Shown: one piece after another, positions 55,351 to 64,000 of the stretch
Numbering within the stretch: position 1 is the first letter of the stretch
Layout of the letters: each line of letters begins with the position of its first letter
Source of the DNA: Mesorhizobium sp. ES1-4
GTDB taxonomy: Bacteria > Pseudomonadota > Alphaproteobacteria > Rhizobiales > Rhizobiaceae
Length of the DNA: 64,000 nt
Direction of reading: 5' to 3'
NCBI RefSeq assembly: GCF_020164745.1
Contig: NZ_JAIUGV010000009.1
Location: forward strand, 1 to 64,000
The notes under the pieces: generated by a model
Told to the model about the DNA's origin: nothing
Seen by the model: only the letters and a program-made list of their open reading frames with translations
Database searches by the model: none
Translations under genes and position numbers: made by a program

Positions 55351-55371
55351 GCACTTGCTGCCATTGGCCAC

Positions 55372-56280
55372 TCAGCTGCTTGTCGCACCCGCCCAATCGG
55401 TCGCGATCTCGGCGAACAGCCAGTCGCGGAATGCCCTGACTTTTTTCTGGCGCAGCGCGCCTTCGGGATAGACGACGTAGTAGCTGGCCGCTGATTTCAG
55501 CGCCAAGTCGAAGGGCCGGACCAGCCGGCCCGCCGCGAGGTCGGCGGAAACCAGCGCGCTGCGGCCGAGCAACACGCCCTCGCCATGCACGGCGGCCTCG
55601 ACGGCGAAAGTGGCGGAATCGAAGCGGACGCCGCGCTTGGGGTCGATGCCTTCGACGCCGGCCTGTTCAAGCCATGCCGCCCAGCCGATGCGAAAAGCGT
55701 CATGGATCAGCTTGTGGTGCTTCAAATCCCCGGGCAGGCGCAGGGGATGCTCGCCGAGCAGGAGCTCCGGGCTGCAGACGGGGAAGACCTCCTCATCGGC
55801 GAGAAACTCCACCGTCACACCTGTGTAGCCGCCCTTGCCATAGCGGATAGCGATGTCGATGCCATCGCTGACGAAATCGGCCAGCACGCCCGAGGTCGCC
55901 AGCCGCACGTCGATATCGTCGTTGGCGCGATGGAAACGGTGCAGCCTCGGCACCAGCCAGCGGCCGGCAAAGCCGTCCGACGTGCTGACGTTGAGGATGC
56001 GCGTCGAGCGGTCTGGCGTGGCGGCGATGGTGGCGGCGGCGATCTGGTCGAGCGCCTTGCCGACTTCCGCCGCATAGGCCGCGCCGACAGCGGTCAGGCG
56101 CACCGAGCGCGTGCCGCGATCGAAGAGCTGGATGCCCAGCCTGTCCTCGATGTTGCGGATGGCCCGGCTGACAGCGCCATGGGTGACGTTGAGTTCTTGC
56201 GCCGCCCTTGAGAAACTCAAATGCCGGGCGGCGGCGTCGAAGGCGGGCAAGGCGGTGAGGGGCGGCAATCTGCGCGGCAT
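55372..56280 (-). CDS. LysR family regulator, GcvA-like
   Basis: The 302-residue protein begins MPRRLPPLTALPAFDAAARHLSF, the typical GcvA-like start, with the wHTH to about residue 65 (RAAQELNVTHGAVSRAIRNIED). The effector domain includes NVSTSDGFAGRWLVPRLHRF. It converges on the tautomerase gene and diverges from the DUF1127/NmrA pair across 210 bp, which are likely targets. Confidence 0.9.
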   Translation of the reverse strand: MPRRLPPLTALPAFDAAARHLSFSRAAQELNVTHGAVSRAIRNIEDRLGIQLFDRGTRSVRLTAVGAAYAAEVGKALDQIAAATIAATPDRSTRILNVSTSDGFAGRWLVPRLHRFHRANDDIDVRLATSGVLADFVSDGIDIAIRYGKGGYTGVTVEFLADEEVFPVCSPELLLGEHPLRLPGDLKHHKLIHDAFRIGWAAWLEQAGVEGIDPKRGVRFDSATFAVEAAVHGEGVLLGRSALVSADLAAGRLVRPFDLALKSAASYYVVYPEGALRQKKVRAFRDWLFAEIATDWAGATSS

Positions 56281-56490
56281 GGTTTGACCTGTGAGTGTTG
56301 CTCACAAATACTGCACAAAGAGTCGTTTGTCGTCCAGTCCAGAACAGCCCATTATTCAGGCGTACCAAGCATCCGCACCGGCCTTCCGGTTCATCGATGC
56401 GCTGAATTGACCAGACAAGTGTGAGCAATCGTCATGCTCGCCCCCGGGCGACATCGGCGGGCTTGCGCCCAATGAGACAGGAGATGGACA

Positions 56491-56673
56491 ATGACCTTTA
56501 CCCTTACACCCATCGGCGTCGCGATGAGCGGTCTTGCCATGCGAGGCGCGGCGATTTTCGAACGCCGCCGCACGCGGCGTCAGATTTCCCGGTTTTCCGA
56601 CCGCCGTTTGCATGACATCGGCCTGGAACGCGACTGGGACGGTTCCATCCTTGGCAATGGGAGAGCGATATGA
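56491..56673 (+). CDS. DUF1127 small protein, coupled to the next gene
   Basis: The 60-residue protein ends with RRQISRFSDRRLHDIGLERDW, the DUF1127 signature of small Arg-rich proteins common in alphaproteobacteria. Some family members bind RNA or affect phosphate and stress responses. Ribosome site ggagatggaca upstream. Its stop codon overlaps the ATG of the NmrA gene at 56670 (ATGA), so the two genes are translated together. Confidence 0.8.
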   Translation: MTFTLTPIGVAMSGLAMRGAAIFERRRTRRQISRFSDRRLHDIGLERDWDGSILGNGRAI

Positions 56674-57554
56674 CCAGCACCCTGATCATCGGCGCCACCG
56701 GGCTTCTCGGCAGCGAGATGGCGAAGGCCAGCGCGCGCAATGGCGACAACCTGCATGTGCTGGTCCGGCCGGCGACATCAAGCAATGAGGAACGCATGCG
56801 TCCGCTGAAGGACTTGGGGGCTGCCGTCCATGTCGGCGATCTCGACGACTATGACAGCCTTGTGCGGGCCGTCGGCAAGGTCGATCGGGTCATCAGCTCG
56901 GTGCATGTCGGGTCGGCCAGCGAGATGACGCTGGTACGCGCCGTCAGGGACGCGGGCGTCTCCCGCTATGTGCCGTCCGCGGGCTTCGGCCTCGACTTTG
57001 CCGCCGCCGCACCCGGCACGATCCAACCGCTCGACATCAAGCGGGCCGTCTTCGACGCGGTCAGGCAAGCCGATCTGCCTTATACGGTGATCTACACCAA
57101 CGGCTTCTTCTCGACATGGGTGGCCACGCTGGGCGACCTGACGCGCTTCGGCTCGTCGCCGCTGCCGCCCGACGAGGTGACGCTTTACGGCGCAGGCAAT
57201 GTGCCGGCGACCTTCGTCAGCGAGAAGGACATCGCCGCTGTCACAATGCGTGCGCTGGAAGATCCCAATGCCGTTCGCAGCGAAATCCGTATTGCGCAGA
57301 ACAAGATCACGCAGAGTGCGATGATCGAGCTGTGGCGCCGGGTGAGCGGCCGTTCGCCGCACGTCAAGCAGATGAGCGCCGAGGAACTGGAGACGATGAT
57401 CGCGGCGGCGCCAGGCCTTGGATTGCTGCGCGCGTTCTGGATCCGAGGCGAGACCGCGCTCGAGACGGCCACCCCCGAAGCGGGCGCGCTTTATCCGGAG
57501 CTGAAGTTCGAGAGCATCGAAAGCGCTTTTGTCGCGATGGCGGGCGCGGTGTGA
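56670..57554 (+). CDS. NmrA-like NAD(P)-binding protein
   Basis: This 294-residue atypical SDR has the Gly-rich nucleotide loop IIGATGLLGSEMAKASARNG and the NmrA/isoflavone-reductase-like stretch VSRYVPSAGFGLDFAAA, followed by YTVIYTNGFFSTW. No clear Tyr-x3-Lys catalytic pair is evident, as in NmrA-type redox sensors, though many relatives reduce phenolic or quinone substrates. It forms a two-gene unit with the DUF1127 gene, probably controlled by the divergent LysR protein. Confidence 0.85.
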   Translation: MTSTLIIGATGLLGSEMAKASARNGDNLHVLVRPATSSNEERMRPLKDLGAAVHVGDLDDYDSLVRAVGKVDRVISSVHVGSASEMTLVRAVRDAGVSRYVPSAGFGLDFAAAAPGTIQPLDIKRAVFDAVRQADLPYTVIYTNGFFSTWVATLGDLTRFGSSPLPPDEVTLYGAGNVPATFVSEKDIAAVTMRALEDPNAVRSEIRIAQNKITQSAMIELWRRVSGRSPHVKQMSAEELETMIAAAPGLGLLRAFWIRGETALETATPEAGALYPELKFESIESAFVAMAGAV

Positions 57555-57574
57555 CTGTTAAACGGACGACGGAA

Positions 57575-57594
57575 GCCGCGCCCCGAGGCGCGGC
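57575..57594. terminator. Strong hairpin, possible terminator
   Basis: gccgcgcc-ccga-ggcgcggc is a perfect 8-bp GC stem with a tetraloop, 20 bp after the NmrA stop. No T-run follows, so it may be a rho-independent terminator of weak type or an mRNA-stabilising hairpin. Confidence 0.4.
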
Positions 57595-57675
57595 TCCTGT
57601 CGTTGGCTTCCGGTGGCGGTTGACCCGACAGCTCATCCGGCCGATAGGTCCGCGCGAACAGCCCGAGACCTGCCG

Positions 57676-58776
57676 ATGACCGACTTCAAAGATGCAACCC
57701 GCGCCGCCGACTCCGCCTGGCAGAACGATGTCCGCGCCGGCGTGCGCCATGTACGCGACCTCTCCTCCCTGCCGCTCGCGCCGGCCGAACGCGAAGCCGC
57801 GCAAGCCGCCGCCACGCTGCACAAGGTGCGCGCACCAAAAAGCTATCTCGACCTGATCGACTGGAACGATCCCGCCGATCCGATCCGGGCGCAGGTGATC
57901 CCGTCGCCTGGGGAACTGGAGGAGGCGGAGGGCGAGCTCGGCGACCCGATCGCGGATCACGAATTCAGCCCGGTGCCCAGGCTGACGCATCGCCACGCCG
58001 ACCGGGTGCTTCTGTTCCCGACCTATCAATGCGCGGTCTATTGCCGGTTCTGCTTCCGCAAGGAATCGCTGACCTCGATCGGCCGTGGCTATACGCGCGA
58101 GGCGCTGGAGCCGGCGCTGGCCTATATCGCTGGCCATCCCGAAATCCGCGAGGTGATCCTGACCGGCGGCGATCCGCTGTCGCTCCCGGACGCGGCGCTG
58201 GCCGAAATCCGCGCCCGCATCGAAGCTATTGCCCATGTGCGGCTCCTGCGTATCCACACGCGCGTGCCGGTGGCGTTGCCTTCGCGCATCACATCAGGGC
58301 TGGTCGCGGCGCTGCAGGGCCGGCTGATGGTGACGGTGGTCACCCATTTCAACCACGCGCGCGAGATCACCGATGTCACCGACGCCGCATGCCTCAGCTT
58401 GCGGCAGGCAGGCTTCGTGCTGCTCAACCAGAGCGTTCTCTTGAAAGGCGTCAACGACAGCGTCGAGGTGCTGGAAGAGCTCTGCCGCGAGCTGATGTAC
58501 CGGCTTGGGATAAAGCCCTATTACCTGCATCATGGCGACCTGGCGCGGGGCATGGCGCACCGGCGCACCACGATTGCCGAGGGCCAGGCGCTGGCCGAAG
58601 CGCTGCGGGCGCGATTGTCCGGCATCTGCAATCCGGTCTATGTGCTGGACCTGCCGGAAGGGGGAGGGAAGGTACCGCTCGGGCCGTGCCATGTCGAGGC
58701 ACGGGACGGGCAGAGCTGGCGCATACGCGGGCTGGATGGCGCGGTGAGAGACTATCGGGAGGTGGTTGGCGTATAG
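57676..58776 (+). CDS. Lysine 2,3-aminomutase-like radical SAM protein (KamA/EpmB group)
   Basis: This 366-residue radical SAM enzyme has the CxxxCxxC cluster motif CAVYCRFC at residues 119-126, GGDP at VILTGGDPLSLP and the PLP/ substrate-region LLNQSVLLKGVNDS and IKPYYLHHGDLARGMAH. The length (366) lies between EpmB (about 340) and clostridial KamA (about 420). KamA makes beta-lysine; EpmB makes (R)-beta-lysine for EF-P. No efp or epmA gene is seen here. ATG 57676 opens the family-like MTDFKD. It converges, eight bases apart, on the PPTase operon. Confidence 0.85.
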   Translation: MTDFKDATRAADSAWQNDVRAGVRHVRDLSSLPLAPAEREAAQAAATLHKVRAPKSYLDLIDWNDPADPIRAQVIPSPGELEEAEGELGDPIADHEFSPVPRLTHRHADRVLLFPTYQCAVYCRFCFRKESLTSIGRGYTREALEPALAYIAGHPEIREVILTGGDPLSLPDAALAEIRARIEAIAHVRLLRIHTRVPVALPSRITSGLVAALQGRLMVTVVTHFNHAREITDVTDAACLSLRQAGFVLLNQSVLLKGVNDSVEVLEELCRELMYRLGIKPYYLHHGDLARGMAHRRTTIAEGQALAEALRARLSGICNPVYVLDLPEGGGKVPLGPCHVEARDGQSWRIRGLDGAVRDYREVVGV

Positions 58777-58784
58777 GCCAACAC

Positions 58785-59429
58785 CTATCCTGCGACAAAC
58801 GCCAGCACGACCACGCGCGGGGCAACGCAATATGCGAGGCTGACCTTGCGGCCCATCCTCGTCGTCGCGCGGCCTGCGTCGAGGTCCACGGCGATATCCT
58901 CGTAGCCCAGCACTTCGCGATCGAGCGGATAGGCCGCCTTGTAGACCGCCTCCTTGGCGCAAAACAGAATGCGGCCGGCAAGCCGTCGGTCGGCCGAGCC
59001 CATCCGATCCGCCGCTGTCGAGACGATCGCGAAAATGTCGTCGGGCAGAGGTAGCGCCGGCTCGACGTCGATGCCGAGCGAGACGATGCGGCCAACAGGC
59101 GCGACCGCGGCCACCGCCATGTCGTCGTCATGCGCGAGCGAGCCCGTCATCCCCCCGGGCCAGGCGGGCGCGCCGGATGGCGAGCGCAAGAGCGCGAAAC
59201 CGTCGAAGCCGGCATCGGCCAGCAGCCGGTGCGCGATCCAGCGCGCCGCGCCGCTGGCCCGCCGCATGGCCGGCTGGCGGGCGGGGATGGAGCGTGCCTC
59301 CGGCGGCAGCAGATGGACCTCGTCACGCCTGCGGATGATCCGGCAACCGGTGCGGATCCCGGCAGGGGCCATGGCGGCCATGGCGCGGGCGAGGGCGATT
59401 TCCTCGGACGGATTGGCTGACGGTGTCAT
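58785..59429 (-). CDS. 4'-phosphopantetheinyl transferase (EntD/Sfp-like)
   Basis: This 214-residue PPTase has SLAHDDD, the family GIDVE (residues 119-123) with Mg ligands and the LFCAKEAVYK motif (residues 155-164). It attaches the CoA-derived arm to carrier domains, here most likely the Ser of the T domain of the adjacent synthetase. ATG 59429 overlaps the GNAT stop by four bases, so it is the last gene of the operon. Its stop lies eight bases from that of the aminomutase gene. Confidence 0.93.
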   Translation of the reverse strand: MTPSANPSEEIALARAMAAMAPAGIRTGCRIIRRRDEVHLLPPEARSIPARQPAMRRASGAARWIAHRLLADAGFDGFALLRSPSGAPAWPGGMTGSLAHDDDMAVAAVAPVGRIVSLGIDVEPALPLPDDIFAIVSTAADRMGSADRRLAGRILFCAKEAVYKAAYPLDREVLGYEDIAVDLDAGRATTRMGRKVSLAYCVAPRVVVLAFVAG

Positions 59430-59898
59430 CGACCGCCGGCCGGGAGCACGAGATCGGCGATCATTTCTCCGTCCTCGTCGAGCCCTTCCTCCACGAAACC
59501 GGCGCTCCGGTAGAGCCGCCGTGCCGCCTCGTTCCCGGGTTCGTAGCAGATCGACACGTGCCTGATGTGGCCGAGCCTTCCGATTTCCTCCAGCACCGCC
59601 CGCAGCGCGGCCTTGCCATAGCCCCGGCCCTGCCATGCGCGGTCGATCATGAAGCGGTAGATGCGCGCCTCGTCATCGTCCCGCGGCGCCTCGTACATCA
59701 GGAACCCGACGAGCTGGTCGCCAACCATCACGGCGCGTGGCCGCGCGTCCCGGTCGGATCCGGCTTCGCGCAGCGAGTCCGCATTGCTGGCGACGAAATC
59801 CATCTGCTCCGGAGCCAGTCGCAGGGCCGTGACCAGGGTTCGGTTGGCCTTGGTCACGGGAGCGATACGGATGTCCAAATTGCCGGGCGCGCCGTCCG

Positions 59899-59902
<4 letters not shown>
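59426..59902 (-). CDS. GNAT N-acetyltransferase, polyamine-acetyltransferase-like
   Basis: This 158-residue GNAT has VGFLMYEAPRDDDEARIYRFMIDRAWQG, then RGYGKAALRAVLEEI with the acetyl-CoA Q/RxxGxG site, and FVEEGLDEDGEMIADL at the end. The arrangement resembles spermine/spermidine acetyltransferases (BltD/PaiA type). I take TTG 59902 as start: it overlaps the synthetase TGA by three bases (TTGA), giving translational coupling. The frame further upstream runs inside the synthetase gene and is spurious. Confidence 0.8.

Positions 59903-64000
<4,098 letters not shown>

Overview
This is a GC-rich, gene-dense chromosomal window, about 66 genes or gene remnants in 64 kb. It fits an alphaproteobacterium of the Rhizobiales, most likely Mesorhizobium or a close relative. 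The basis is family content (SyrA/ExoX-like EPS repressor, DUF1236 and DUF1127 proteins, EthD-like proteins, many LysR regulators), an LigD/Ku end-joining operon, and typical rhizobial intergenic palindromes. I see no rRNA, tRNA, CRISPR array, IS transposase or phage gene. The species is inferred, not proven.

Layout. 0.1-8 kb: a polysaccharide locus with a Tat-exported GH5 glucanase and DUF1972 glycosyltransferase on the minus strand, diverging from a GT4 glycosyltransferase, a flippase and two tandem paralogous BioF2/CelD-type acyltransferases. 8-16.7 kb: EthD protein, ligD, ku, a BRCT/HTH/TPR-like protein overlapping ku, an alpha/beta hydrolase, exonuclease III and an SdrD-like anchored protein, with palindromic repeats between genes. 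16.7-24.9 kb: small genes, namely a 34-codon RiPP-precursor-like gene with a complete lasso-type leader motif, a sulfotransferase, a SyrA-like protein, a possible structured RNA, DUF1236, a YghU-type GST, an HtrA-fold protein lacking the catalytic triad, a PIN-toxin/small-protein pair, VOC and YdeI proteins and a frameshifted EthD gene. 25-29 kb: ABC-F ATPase, exported proteins and a GlxA-type regulator.

29-38 kb: a four-gene polyamine-type ABC importer operon preceded by a winged-helix/TPR regulator, then an esterase-like hydrolase and htpG. 38-46 kb: exported protein, HAD dehalogenase, an EamA exporter divergent from a LysR gene, then a 3.6-kb block (HD/LuxR regulator, small barrel protein, signal-less AmiC/UrtA-type binding protein) bracketed by 419-bp direct repeats of the lysR 3' end. 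46-53 kb: PAS-GGDEF-EAL protein, quinone-oxidoreductase-like enzyme, acyl-CoA synthetase and a DUF4189-like exported protein. 53-57.6 kb: two back-to-back LysR/oxidoreductase divergons.

57.7-64 kb holds the most notable system. A lysine 2,3-aminomutase-like radical SAM gene converges on a tightly overlapping operon encoding a large A-T-membrane protein with the plan of epsilon-poly-L-lysine synthetase (Pls/PosA family), a polyamine-acetyltransferase-like GNAT and a 4'-phosphopantetheinyl transferase. I infer a membrane-bound synthetase for a cationic, probably lysine- or ornithine-derived, (poly)amide. The synthetase reading frame is still open at the right window edge, so its start may lie outside.
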